Below, one piece after another: positions 52,972 through 61,866 of a stretch of DNA of 64,000 nt. The position numbers and the translations under genes are program-made. Source of the stretch: an uncultured Bacillota bacterium. Its GTDB lineage: Bacteria > Bacillota_I > Bacilli_A > RFN20 > CAG-826. Every line of letters starts with the position of its first letter. The stretch's first letter is position 1. Below the pieces are notes generated by a model. It saw nothing but the letters and a program-made list of their open reading frames with translations. It was not told the DNA's origin and searched no databases. The stretch spans positions 464,316 through 528,315 of the forward strand of contig CASEPN010000001.1 of NCBI GenBank assembly GCA_949289845.1, given 5' to 3'.

Positions 52972-53194
52972 TCGACACGCACCACTCGGGAAGGCCGTCC
53001 GGGAGATGCGGAAGAAGAACGGCCTGAGGCAGGAGGATCTGGCGCTTTACGCAGGGGTCTCGGCGAAGTTCATCCACGATCTGGAGAAGGGGGAGAAACC
53101 CCTCCGCACCGATAAGGTCGAGGCGGTTCTCCGCATCTTCTCCTGCCGTCTTGGGGCAGTGCCTTATATAGAAGAGGCAAACGAACAGGAATAG
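52961..53194 (+). CDS. HipB-type helix-turn-helix regulator without adjacent toxin
   Basis: The 77-residue protein is an XRE-family helix-turn-helix of the HipB/y4mF group (LGKAVREMRKKNGLRQEDLAL, then GVSAKFIHDLEKGEKPLR). HipB-type antitoxins normally precede a hipA kinase, but the next gene is a lipoprotein and no HipA-like frame is seen. The duplicated start region may be its operator. It may be a remnant of a toxin-antitoxin locus or a solitary regulator. Confidence 0.8.
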   Translation: MSEIRHAPLGKAVREMRKKNGLRQEDLALYAGVSAKFIHDLEKGEKPLRTDKVEAVLRIFSCRLGAVPYIEEANEQE

Positions 53195-53410
53195 CGGGGG
53201 AAAAACTTGGCCATGGGGAAAGCCACGAAAAGACCCGTTGGCTCCTTCCCATCCCGTCCCGGTTTGTCTCTAAGGAACTGTGGTCCTTCCTTCCGAACGT
53301 GAGGGATCCTGCTCCGTCGGCTTCCTAAAATACGAGTCCCCCCATCCGCTAGGCTAACGAAGAAGAACCTGCATTCCATCGAGAAATCGGTCAGGATATA
53401 TAAGGAACAG

Positions 53411-54202
53411 ATGAAACCAGGCGACCTCCGTCCCATGGCGAAAACGACGCGGAAGAAAGCGCACTCCGAAGGCTGGCCATCAATGCCCCTTCTAGCGCTG
53501 GCCGTCTTGCTCATGCCCGCCTGTTCCCTGCTGCCGCAGTATCGGGATCCGGAAAGCATCGTCATCGACGGCGCGACCTATGTGTCCGGCTTTTACCAGG
53601 ACCTATGGGTGGAGGGCATCCGGTTTGCCGAGGGCGACGAGCCAGACTTCAGGACGGACTACCACGCCTGGTGGAAGGTGGAGGGCGGGCCGTTCGATCT
53701 CTACTGCGCCCAGCACGACGAGAAGCTCTGGTGGAACCCTGCCGTCTACTGCAGGCAAGATCAGTTCGAAGCCGTGAAGTCCCACTATGCGAACCCGCTT
53801 CATTTCGACTATTGGATCGGGCTCTACGGAGATAGCAACAAAGAAAGCCGCGTCCGCCTAGAAGGAGGAGAGGATAGGTCCCTCCTGGAAGAGGCGGTCT
53901 CCTTAAACATGCGAGTCGAGGCGAGCGGCCAGGCAGGCATTTTCGGAGAACGGGAGGACTTCGCCGATCTCGAAGTCCATATCCCGGAAGACGAAATCCT
54001 GTCGGTCCAGCCCGTCCTATACCGGGTCAGCAAGGACAGCTTCTTCACGACCATCCAGAACAGCTGGATCCTCACGGGCGACGGGATATATGTGAAAGGA
54101 TTCTACGACGGCGAGACGGAGCAAACCTACACGGCCTATCGTCTCAGCGAAAAAGCCAGCAAACGCATCATGGAGCTCCTGGCCGAGCACGGCATCCTCT
54201 AA
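53411..54202 (+). CDS. predicted lipoprotein of unknown function
   Basis: The 263-residue frame has an AAGGA ribosome site before its ATG and a TATATA box further upstream. The N-terminus is long and basic before a hydrophobic segment and lipobox LLMPAC; a start at 53435 would also be possible. The mature part has no motif I recognise. It lies between the HipB-type gene and a long low-GC leader. Confidence 0.65.
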   Translation: MKPGDLRPMAKTTRKKAHSEGWPSMPLLALAVLLMPACSLLPQYRDPESIVIDGATYVSGFYQDLWVEGIRFAEGDEPDFRTDYHAWWKVEGGPFDLYCAQHDEKLWWNPAVYCRQDQFEAVKSHYANPLHFDYWIGLYGDSNKESRVRLEGGEDRSLLEEAVSLNMRVEASGQAGIFGEREDFADLEVHIPEDEILSVQPVLYRVSKDSFFTTIQNSWILTGDGIYVKGFYDGETEQTYTAYRLSEKASKRIMELLAEHGIL

Positions 54203-54671
54203 GGATAGAATCTTCGCTAGGCAACGGCGGGACGCACAATCCTCACGCCGGAAGAGTGTTTCGCCTCGAGACTCGGGACAAATACGGAAGTCAGGGCTTG
54301 ACGGAGGGTTCGTGAGGCCTCATAGTATCTTCACAATCAACGTCTAACGATAATTTATGATAGGAGGTGATCTGAAGAATCACACAGGTTGTATTCGCTG
54401 TACCTAATACGTCGACGCGATTAAGGAATAAACGAAATAATACGCAATCTACAAGCGAAGCACGCAATTTCTATATATAAGGAGGTTGCATAACGTACGT
54501 TTATGACGTCCGATATAACGTAGTGATAGAGATCGGCTCATATAATCTCAATTACTTACAAGGACATCATCAACAAATAAATAACCCGTCCATTGAATTC
54601 TCAATGCAAGACGGGTTTCTTCGTATCAAGGATATGAAATCACTACCTTCAATGGAGAAAGGAAATAAACC
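54203..54671 (+). promoter_or_regulatory. low-GC leader upstream of the nuclease-like gene
   Basis: This 470-bp stretch is much lower in GC than its surroundings. TTGACG (54298-54303) and TAGTAT (54323-54328, 19-bp spacer) may start a transcript about 345 nt before the next gene. It contains TAGGAGGTGATC (54361-54372), complementary to the 16S rRNA end, inside a 16-codon frame (54357-54407), and a second AAGGAGGTTGC (54479-54489). A terminator hairpin stands 50 bp before the gene. This resembles an attenuator or regulatory leader, but no known class is recognised. Confidence 0.4.
54583..54621 (+). terminator. hairpin terminator in the leader of the nuclease-like gene
   Basis: AACCCGTC pairs with GACGGGTT, with an inner CATTGA/TCAATG stem and ATTC loop, followed by TTTCTT. 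It lies upstream of the start codon and could end an earlier transcript or act as attenuator. Confidence 0.65.
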
Positions 54672-55463
54672 ATGAAAGACTCACTTGGCAATCTGCCGTT
54701 CGGCTTCAGCGTCACCCAGGTGGCGAACCACTTCCCCCAGCCTCCTGGAGGCCTCCTCCCGCCCAGCATGTTCGAGAAGACGTTCTGGGCCGACACCGAA
54801 GAACTCGCCCCGAAAGAGAACATCCATCCTTCGATCGCCGGGACGACGGTCGACTACCTTTCCCGCCTGATCACGGGAACTCCGAAGGAAGAGGCTTTCG
54901 CCATCGCCTTGAGAGGAGCGGAGATCGCCGGGAAGAAAGAACGCGCCTTGGCGCTTCTTGAAGGAATCCACGGGCTCGACGAGGAATCCGTCAAGAAGGC
55001 GGCGAGGCTCGCGCGCTACGATTCCGTCGTCCGCGTGGGGCTTCCCGTCTGGCTGTCCAGCAGCGCGGACGGAGGCCCCGACCCGGACGAAGCCACCACC
55101 AGGAACATCCAGGCGATGGTGAGGCGTACCCAGCGCATGCTCGACATGGAAGGCGGTAAAACGCTCGACCACCTCACCTTCGAAGGCGGCTACACCAGCC
55201 TAGTCGCCACCGGGGACGGAGATTTCATGACGAAGGACGGCCTTTGGGACCTTAAGACGACCAAGAGCCCGATCAACGCCAAGCACACCCTCCAGCTCCT
55301 CATGTACTGGAGGATGGGCCTCCACAGCGTCCACCCAGAGTACAAGGACGTACGCAAGCTCGGCTTCATGAACCCGAGGAGAAATCTCGTCGAGACCCTC
55401 GAGGTCCGCCTCATCCCGGAGCACGTGATCCAATTCGTCGAAAAGGAAGTGATCGGCTACTAG
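54672..55463 (+). CDS. PD-(D/E)XK nuclease-like protein, unassigned
   Basis: The 263-residue protein contains GDGDFMTKDGLWDLKTTK, which has the spacing of a PD-(D/E)XK nuclease core (Asp, then DLK), followed by a helix QLLMYWRMG as in RecB-like nucleases. Nothing else is recognised. It has a GGAGAAAGG ribosome site and a long low-GC leader. An origin as part of a phage or mobile element is plausible. Confidence 0.55.
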   Translation: MKDSLGNLPFGFSVTQVANHFPQPPGGLLPPSMFEKTFWADTEELAPKENIHPSIAGTTVDYLSRLITGTPKEEAFAIALRGAEIAGKKERALALLEGIHGLDEESVKKAARLARYDSVVRVGLPVWLSSSADGGPDPDEATTRNIQAMVRRTQRMLDMEGGKTLDHLTFEGGYTSLVATGDGDFMTKDGLWDLKTTKSPINAKHTLQLLMYWRMGLHSVHPEYKDVRKLGFMNPRRNLVETLEVRLIPEHVIQFVEKEVIGY

Positions 55464-55497
55464 GACGCAGGGGGGCGCGCCCGCGTCCCCTTCTTGG
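55463..55497 (+). terminator. probable terminator after the nuclease-like gene
   Basis: GGACGC pairs with GCGTCC with a further GGG/CCC stack, followed by CCTTCTT, starting at the stop codon. Confidence 0.55.
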
Positions 55498-55591
55498 AAA
55501 AGCGCGCATATCCGACATCAAAATCAGGAAAACAAGAATCTCCTATTCTTTTCATCAGTGCTTAGGCGGGACGTTTGTCCCTGCGGATCAG

Positions 55592-55616
55592 AAAAAGCCC
55601 GCCTTTTGCGGCGAGC
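55592..55616 (-). terminator. rho-independent terminator after the 50-residue protein gene
   Basis: On the minus strand GCTCGCC pairs with GGCGGGC around GCAAAA, followed by TTTTTC. Confidence 0.8.
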
Positions 55617-55625
55617 GGCCAGAAT

Positions 55626-55778
55626 CTAGTCGATCCTGTCCCTGGAGTTGATGTTGATTTTGGCGTCCTTAGGGTATTTCGCCCGGAACAGCCTTTCGGC
55701 ATCTTGAGATGAAGTCGCGGTGATGATTTCCTCAGTCCTCATGCCGTTGACCTTAGCCCTGATCTTGTAGCGATACAT
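55626..55778 (-). CDS. 50-residue protein of unknown function
   Basis: ATG at 55778 opens a 50-codon frame with an AAGGAAAT ribosome site and a terminator 10 bp after its stop. The sequence (MYRYKIRAKVNGM, then a helix SSQDAERLFRAKYP) predicts two strands, a helix and a strand. It is 19 bp downstream of the 360-residue gene and probably co-transcribed. Small proteins of this layout are common in mobile elements, but I assign no function. Confidence 0.6.
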   Translation of the reverse strand: MYRYKIRAKVNGMRTEEIITATSSQDAERLFRAKYPKDAKININSRDRID

Positions 55779-55797
55779 ATTTCCTTACCCCCTTTCC

Positions 55798-56880
55798 TTA
55801 TTTCTTCTCCCTTACGAGGAAGACGGGATGAACGCGACGGCATTCCTCAAGGGTCGCGATTCTCGTCACGTCATCTTTGAGCATGAGCACCTCTTCCTCC
55901 TTCCCGATCGGGTGGAGATCCTTTGAGGAATAGCGGATCGAACGGTACGGCTCGACCGCCAGCCTCGCGTATTGCTCGGTCGGGTGGCTCGTCTTCCCGC
56001 TCGCCTTCCCGGAGATGGGATGGTCGGAATAGGCAAGCCCTTCCTCGATAGCGTCGATCCCATCGACGAAGGGGGCATATGCCCAGCGGAGCTCGAAGGC
56101 AAGGCCTTCCCTTGACCCGATTTCCTGGAAAGCATCCATGAGGTCGCTGAGAGCGTCGCAGGCCTCGACCTTGATGAGCGCCTTCCTCTTCTCGCGATAC
56201 TGATTCGGGTTCAGGGAACCTCCGAAGGAGGGCGTGGAGCACGCCTGAAGGTCGGCCCTTGCTTCCTTCGTCTCCTTGTCGGACTTGTACCAGCGGTAGA
56301 TTCCATAGGGCAGGAGAGGGCAGAAGACGATCGAGACGAGCAGGACGATCTTCGCCGTTTCAAGGCTGCTCTCGGCCTTCTTGACAGCCTCTTCCAGACG
56401 CGCCCTCTCGCGGGAAAGCTTCCCGTCCTCCGTGTCGTCCTCTCCCCCGGGATGGCCCTCGACCTTGAGACCCGTTCCCAGGAGAAGAGGGGCCCAGTAG
56501 TCGTAGATCGGCTTCATGTCCTCGACCTGCCCCATGGGGTCGAAGACCCGCTCCGCCTCGTACCATTTGTCGAGGAAACCGGCTTCCCAGTCATGGCGAT
56601 CCTTTTCTTTTTCCAAGGTCTCCTTGTACTCGCTTTCCCCCATGAACGCCCGACGCAGGTCGTTCTCACCGTGGAAGAAGGAGGCCAGGGGAGCCAGGAG
56701 GCGCGCGTAGCATTCGCCCTCCGGGGTCGTCTGGATAGCCCCTCCGTCCTCGAGATCCCCTTTCACGTAGTCCTCGTAGTAGCGTTCCGCCAAAGCGCGG
56801 ATTTCCTCCTGCCGGCGCCTCCCGATCCTCGCGAACGCCTCCATCAGGATCGCCTGCTTGTCTTTCTTCCCCAGTGCCAT
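55798..56880 (-). CDS. unknown protein with coiled coil and one membrane segment
   Basis: The 360-residue protein has a helical N-terminal part, a coiled coil (about residues 155-180), a hydrophobic helix (TAKIVLLVSIVFCPLLPYGI, about 175-195) and a C-terminal soluble region. No catalytic motif is recognised. It is paired with the 50-residue gene. It lies in the accessory island near a helicase and a Fic gene; a defence role is only a guess. Confidence 0.6.
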   Translation of the reverse strand: MALGKKDKQAILMEAFARIGRRRQEEIRALAERYYEDYVKGDLEDGGAIQTTPEGECYARLLAPLASFFHGENDLRRAFMGESEYKETLEKEKDRHDWEAGFLDKWYEAERVFDPMGQVEDMKPIYDYWAPLLLGTGLKVEGHPGGEDDTEDGKLSRERARLEEAVKKAESSLETAKIVLLVSIVFCPLLPYGIYRWYKSDKETKEARADLQACSTPSFGGSLNPNQYREKRKALIKVEACDALSDLMDAFQEIGSREGLAFELRWAYAPFVDGIDAIEEGLAYSDHPISGKASGKTSHPTEQYARLAVEPYRSIRYSSKDLHPIGKEEEVLMLKDDVTRIATLEECRRVHPVFLVREKK

Positions 56881-57123
56881 TCGGTTTCCTCCTGCCTAGG
56901 AGGATAGGGTCAGGAAGATGAGAAGATGCGATTTTGCCCCGAAATGGGGAAGTTTTTGGATAGCAAAAGGGGGATTCCCGTGGTCCTCGCCCCTATCTCC
57001 CCTGGGGAAACCCCCTTTTGTTCCCTTAGCCCGTCCATTTCGGAAGGGAACGCGCACGAGCGAAACATGCCCATGGGAAGGAATGCCTTCCTCCGGGATT
57101 CCTGAGGCGGGGACGCCCCTGGG

Positions 57124-58893
57124 TCAGCTTTCCGAGGGAAGGAGGCCCTTCAGGAACTCCCTTACCTCCTCGTCAAGGGCGAAGACATAGGTCCCGCGGA
57201 TCCCTCTCGTAAGGAGGACTTCGTAGGCATGGACGACGTTCCGGACGGCAGTCTCTTCGTCCTTGGAAAGCGCCTTCGCCTTCCGGTCGACCTTCTCAAG
57301 GTCGATGTAGAGACGCTTTCTCTCCCTGTCGTACTTCACCTCGTCCCCGAGCACCACCCCGGCGTAGTTGAGGTCGTAGCCCTGCGCGGTGTCCAGGCAC
57401 CCGAGAAGGTCGATGTTCCTGTCGTCGGTGATGAACTTCGAGTCGGAGAACTCCTTGTTCCAGCTGTAGGGCTTCCCCTGGATGAGGAAGTCGTAGTCCC
57501 TCCCCGACTTCTTCCCCGCGCGGTCCCGCACCTCCCTCCTCCACGGGAGGGACTTGCACTTCCCCGCGAGGACCCGGCATAGGCCTTCGCATTCCTGGTT
57601 CCTTTTCTTGATTTCCTCGAACATCTCCGCGAAGTCGTCGTAGACGCGGAAATCGTAGGCGTTCCCCTCCGGAAGCAAGGGGAAGCACGAAGGATTCTTC
57701 CCGAAGAGGTCCTTCACGAACCTGATGTAGCGGTCCCCTCCCTTCACCCGGAGCTGGGTCCCGAGATAGAAGGAAAGGGAGCCTTCCTCCCTTTCGATCC
57801 TCTCGAAGTCCTCCCGCCGGACGTCGCATTCCTTGACGGACTGGCCTTCGTCATAGAAGAGGACGAGGAGGCTCCCCGCCTTCCTCCGGAGCCAGTCGAG
57901 CTCGGTCGCGTTCCTTCCCGGGCCCTCGCCCTTCCTCACTTCGAAGCCCGCGCGGAGGCTCGCCTGGTCGTGGGTGCCGAAGTTGTTGAGGCTCTCCCTC
58001 CTCCGGAGGCGGTGGGCCTCGTCCACGACGAGGACGTCCCAGTCATGGTAGGTGGCCTCGCTCGGTCCGATCACGGGGATCTTCCGGAGCCCGGGGACCC
58101 CGCGGAACACCTCCTTCATCGTCTTCCGGAAGGATCCGACCGGCTCGACGAGGGCGATCCTTGGCTTCCCCTTCCTCTTGACGGACTCGAGGAGGCGGAC
58201 CTTCCGCGAGAAGCCGTCCTCGTCCTCCTCGAGGTCGGCCGTGTCGTAGTCCCCGTCGAGGATCCCCTCGAGGAGGCGGAGGAAATAGGTCGCGACGAGG
58301 GTCTTCCCCGTCCCCGCGCCCCCGTGGACGAGGACTTCCTTCCTCTCCCCCTCTCCTAGGCCCGCGTAGACTTCAAGAAGGCTCTCGGAGAGCTCGTACT
58401 GGTCCCTGGTGAGCCTCTTGTAGGGCGAGTACTTGAAGATCTCGGAGTTCCTGATGTCGAAGAGGGAGCGCTTCGCAAGCCCCCTTCTCCGGAGCTTCTC
58501 CCACAGTTCCTCGAAAAGGTCCTGGTAGCGGAGCCGCTGGTAGTAGTCGTGGTAGCGGCTTTGCCCGACGTTCATGTTCTGGAGGGAGAAGAGGCCGTCC
58601 GCGTGCATGTGCTCGATGAGGAGGCTCTCGAGGTCGAGGATCGCGGACTTGTTGAAGGAGCCCGAGGTCATGAGGGAGACGCGGGTCAGCTTCCTTCGCT
58701 CCGGGTTCTGGAGGTGCTGCCTCATCCTCGAGGAGGCGTCCTGCGTCTCCCCGACGTAGCACTCCCCCTTCCCCGTGAGGATGTACACGATCGGCCAGTC
58801 CCGCCCGCGGGGCTCATGGGAAAGCCGCTCCGCCTCCTCGAGGGTGAAGGGGCGGTCCTCGATCTGGATGGAGAAGGCCTCGCTCTGGGGCAT
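57124..58893 (-). CDS. GIY-YIG / DUF2075 helicase-like protein
   Basis: The 589-residue protein starts with a GIY-YIG nuclease-like domain (IVYILTGKGECYVGETQDA, about residues 35-75) fused to a DUF2075 superfamily 1 helicase-like ATPase with Walker A GGAGTGKT, DEAH box and a late AQGYDLNYAGV motif. Such fusions are found scattered in bacteria, often near restriction or defence genes. TAGAAT (58905-58900) lies 6 nt before the ATG, so the mRNA appears leaderless. Confidence 0.85.
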   Translation of the reverse strand: MPQSEAFSIQIEDRPFTLEEAERLSHEPRGRDWPIVYILTGKGECYVGETQDASSRMRQHLQNPERRKLTRVSLMTSGSFNKSAILDLESLLIEHMHADGLFSLQNMNVGQSRYHDYYQRLRYQDLFEELWEKLRRRGLAKRSLFDIRNSEIFKYSPYKRLTRDQYELSESLLEVYAGLGEGERKEVLVHGGAGTGKTLVATYFLRLLEGILDGDYDTADLEEDEDGFSRKVRLLESVKRKGKPRIALVEPVGSFRKTMKEVFRGVPGLRKIPVIGPSEATYHDWDVLVVDEAHRLRRRESLNNFGTHDQASLRAGFEVRKGEGPGRNATELDWLRRKAGSLLVLFYDEGQSVKECDVRREDFERIEREEGSLSFYLGTQLRVKGGDRYIRFVKDLFGKNPSCFPLLPEGNAYDFRVYDDFAEMFEEIKKRNQECEGLCRVLAGKCKSLPWRREVRDRAGKKSGRDYDFLIQGKPYSWNKEFSDSKFITDDRNIDLLGCLDTAQGYDLNYAGVVLGDEVKYDRERKRLYIDLEKVDRKAKALSKDEETAVRNVVHAYEVLLTRGIRGTYVFALDEEVREFLKGLLPSES

Positions 58894-59267
58894 GGGAAGA
58901 TTCTAAGTCCAGGGGGATCTGGTGGCTACTGGAGGGGGAAGGACAGGGTTCCGAGGGGCAGGAGAATGGTGGTTACTTCTAGGGTCACTCCTACGCAAAC
59001 TTCTATGGTCACTTCTACGATAACTTCTCTGATCGTAGAAGTAGGTTTTTTGAAAATCTCAGCATGTGAAGATTTTCTAATTTACATTGCATGATGTCTT
59101 TACGCTTACTTCTACGATTGGAGAAGTCTGCTTAGAAGTAAGCCTGGAAGCAGGGTTTGCCTCTAACGTCTTCTTGCTCATTTTTACTTGCTCACCTACA
59201 TGCTCACTTCAGGGTGATGAGCATGTAGAAATGAGCATGTAGAAAAGACGGGGAAGCCACCGACGGC
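58894..59267. repeat. 12-bp tandem repeats and inverted remnants, low GC
   Basis: Five 12-bp units of the ACTTCTAYGNTM type lie at 58975-59034, followed by inverted copies near 59035 and 59107-59140. A second group with GAGCATGTAG and GAGCAAGTAA units is at 59170-59254. Read on the minus strand these give four-residue repeats (VEVT IEVC VGVT LEVT; SEHV GEQV). No complete gene is present. Confidence 0.65.
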
Positions 59268-60254
59268 TCATGCCTTGAAGTACCTTTGCCGGGGGCTCCT
59301 GGGGGATCCGGGATCCGTCATGGAGATGAGCCCGGCCTCCAAGGCAGGCCTGAGGTAGTTCTTGAGGAAGGTCGCGCGCGACTTCAGCCCGAGCTTCCCC
59401 ATGAGCTCGGAAGCGGACATCGGGAAAGCCTCCATGACGGAGAGAAGCGCCTGGACCTGCCGGCTCAGATGGGAAAGATGCTTCCTGGCTTCCTTCTGGA
59501 GGCCGAGAACCGCCTCCTTGATGGAGGAAAGCATGAACAGGATGAAGGGGTTCGACTTCCCCTCCCTCGTCGAGCGGGCGATCGCCTGGTAGTACTCCCC
59601 CTGGCGGTCATGGACGATGCTTTCGACGGGGACCCACAGGAAGATCGGCTTCCAGGAGGCGAGAAGGGCGGTCTGCCAGAGACGCCCCATCCTCCCGTTC
59701 CCGTCCTGGAAGGGATGGATGAACTCAAGCTCATAATGGAGCACGCTCGAGCGGACGAGCATGTGGAGGGCGCTGCCCTTTAGCCAGCGGAAGAGCTCCT
59801 CCGCGAGGGCCTTGACCCTCTCATGAGGTGGAGCGACATGGACGGGCCTCCCCTTCCCGTCGAACACCCCGACGGGGCCCGTGCGGAAGCGCCCCGCTTC
59901 CCGGACAAGCCCCTTCATCATCGTCCCGTGCGCCTTCTTCAGATCATCAAGGGAGAAGGGGTCGAGCTCCGGGAGCATTCTGTAAGCGGCGAAGGCGTTT
60001 TGGATGGCAAGGACATCCTCGAGCGGGGCGAGGACTCTCCTTCCCTCGAAGACAAGCGACGCCTGCTCGATGGAAAGGGAGTTTCTCTCGATCGCGAGCG
60101 ATGATTGTACGGAAAGGACGCGGTTCACCCTCCGGAGGCGCGGGAGACGTTCCAGCTCGCCCAGAGGAAGAAGGTTCCCGAGGCATTCCGTAATCTCGGA
60201 GACAAGGAAAAGCATCTCCTCGGTTACCTCGTAAGGGGGCGCGTACTTGTCCAT
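59268..60254 (-). CDS. Fic-domain protein with N-terminal inhibitory motif
   Basis: The 328-residue protein has the Fic catalytic motif HPFQDGNGRMGR, which transfers AMP or another nucleotide to a target, and the upstream SSLAIERNSLS segment matching the autoinhibitory (S/T)xxxE(G/N) helix. A C-terminal winged-helix-like part follows. It has a GAGGAGG ribosome site and a TATAAA box upstream. It may be a self-inhibited AMPylator, possibly a toxin-like stress or defence factor. Confidence 0.9.
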   Translation of the reverse strand: MDKYAPPYEVTEEMLFLVSEITECLGNLLPLGELERLPRLRRVNRVLSVQSSLAIERNSLSIEQASLVFEGRRVLAPLEDVLAIQNAFAAYRMLPELDPFSLDDLKKAHGTMMKGLVREAGRFRTGPVGVFDGKGRPVHVAPPHERVKALAEELFRWLKGSALHMLVRSSVLHYELEFIHPFQDGNGRMGRLWQTALLASWKPIFLWVPVESIVHDRQGEYYQAIARSTREGKSNPFILFMLSSIKEAVLGLQKEARKHLSHLSRQVQALLSVMEAFPMSASELMGKLGLKSRATFLKNYLRPALEAGLISMTDPGSPRSPRQRYFKA

Positions 60255-60809
60255 GGGAAGCCTCCTCTGTTCTTCGCAACTCCTTTATAGCACATGGGGG
60301 ATCCTTCGGCTTACTTATATGTTTACTTATACCTTTACTTGTTTGCTTGGAGTGACAAAGACAAAGAAACATCTAGATGCAATCGAAGGAAATCCCTACT
60401 CGCTCCTAGCAATAGAAAATCGATCGCAGGACGCGTCCAATCCCTGGGACAGAGGGAATACGGCAAGGGTCTTCCCCGTTCCTGCAGGGCTAGGAAGACC
60501 AAGGAACCAGCAACAGAAACAATGGAGCCTCCGAATCCCTAGGCCATCTGAAATAGGACCATTCTCTAATTTTATGACAATGTCCCTGCCAAGGGTGCGC
60601 CGGGCATCCGCGGCCCATTGAACGGCCTCTATCCTACAAAACATATCGCGAATTTGGTTTTGTCAGATAGTAAATATTGTATCTAGTTCTGATGATGTTT
60701 TTGCCGGGAGATCGGCTAACACGCGGATGGATGTGCATGAAATTCGCTCGTGGGCGGGACGTCCGACGACTCTTGCTTCAGAAAGTATCATTAGGAGAAC
60801 GGCTGCTTT
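60255..60809. other. low-GC spacer with three 12-bp tandem units, no gene
   Basis: TTACTTATATGT, TTACTTATACCT and TTACTTGTTTGC lie in tandem at 60311-60346; read on the minus strand in one frame they give TSKG ISKH ISKP. The rest shows no convincing gene. The region is lower in GC than neighbours and may be a recombination junction. Confidence 0.5.
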
Positions 60810-61736
60810 ATGGCGGCGGAAGGCAGGAAAATGCTAGGAGCAATACTCGGGGACATCGCGGGCTCGAAGCTTGAGTTCGCGAACAATAGGAAGAGGCCGG
60901 AGGTCCTTTTCCCGGAGGACTGCTTCACGACGGACGACACCTTGATGACCATCGCCGCCTCCAAGGCGGCCTTCTCCAGGGAGACGGAAGGAACAAGCCT
61001 CGAGGAGCTCTTCCTCCGTGAGACGATCTAGGCGGTGCTCCTCCATCCGGATGCTGGATGGGGGCTGAGGTTCCGCGCCTAGATCCAAGGGATCGTCGAG
61101 GTGAACGGGATCACCCTCTTTAACCTGCATGAGAAGAGCGGAATCCGCTATCGCCCGAACGACAGCGCAGGGAACGGCTCGGCAATGAGGGTGTCCCCCA
61201 TCCCCTACCTTTCCTCGTCCCCGGAGGAATGCAAGGCGCTGACCAGGAGAATAACGGGAGTGACCCACGACTACCCGGATAGATACAGGGCTGCCGAATG
61301 CGTGGCGACGAGCATCTACCTCGCCCTTGAGGCAAAGACGAGGGAGGAGATCAGGAAGAACATCCTTTCCTACTACCCCGAAGTGGAAGGGATGACCTAT
61401 GAGACCCTCAACAGGGAGTACCGGTACACGGAGCTTGCGAGGGACACGGTCCCCCAGGCGATGGCCTGCTTCCTCGAGAGCAAGGACTTCGAGGACGCCC
61501 TCTCGATGGCTGTCTCCATCGGCGGGGACGCGGATACCCTGGGAGCGATCGCGGGAGGCCTCGCGGAGGCCTTCTACGGGTGGACGGAAGAAGAAGCGAG
61601 AAGGATATGGCCCTGGCTCATCCCCTTCCAGGGCAAGAGACCAAGGTACGTGGTCGAGGAAGTGCCCCTGAGGCAGTTCCTCGCCCTGGCGCACGGCAAG
61701 TTCCCGGGCAAGTTCCCCGGCATCCCGGGGCTTTGA
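60810..61736 (+). pseudogene. ADP-ribosylglycohydrolase with two in-frame amber codons
   Basis: One frame from the ATG at 60810 to 61736 matches ADP-ribosylglycohydrolases: GAILGDIAGSKLEF and FTTDDTLM at the N-terminus, GNGSAMRVSPI and VSIGGDADTLGAIAGGLAEA later. TAG codons interrupt it at 61029 and about 61080. They lie in the FLRE-to-WL segment; the second stop falls where family members have Trp. The downstream part (from 61101) could be translated alone only as a fragment. TAG is a normal stop in nearby genes, so recoding is unlikely. Confidence 0.8.
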
Positions 61737-61866
61737 CGGGAGTTGGGGGCAAGCAGAAAACCCAAGGGACGCTTGCTCTAGAAATGAGGCTTCGTTAGGA
61801 ATCCCTGGCTTTCCAAAACGAGATCCCATCGCCTTGAGGGTCTTGGCGAAGCAGCCTCGATGATTT

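Noticed and set aside
54361..54372. 16S rRNA 3' end fragment
   Set aside because: Only about 11-12 nt complementary to the anti-Shine-Dalgarno sequence are present; the flanks do not match rRNA.
58975..60346. 12-bp repeats as a CRISPR array
   Set aside because: Units are directly adjacent, without spacers, and no cas gene is present.
60810..61736. Amber recoding (pyrrolysine or suppressor) in the ARH gene
   Set aside because: TAG is a normal terminator of rnhC, the GH13 gene and others here, so recoding is unlikely.
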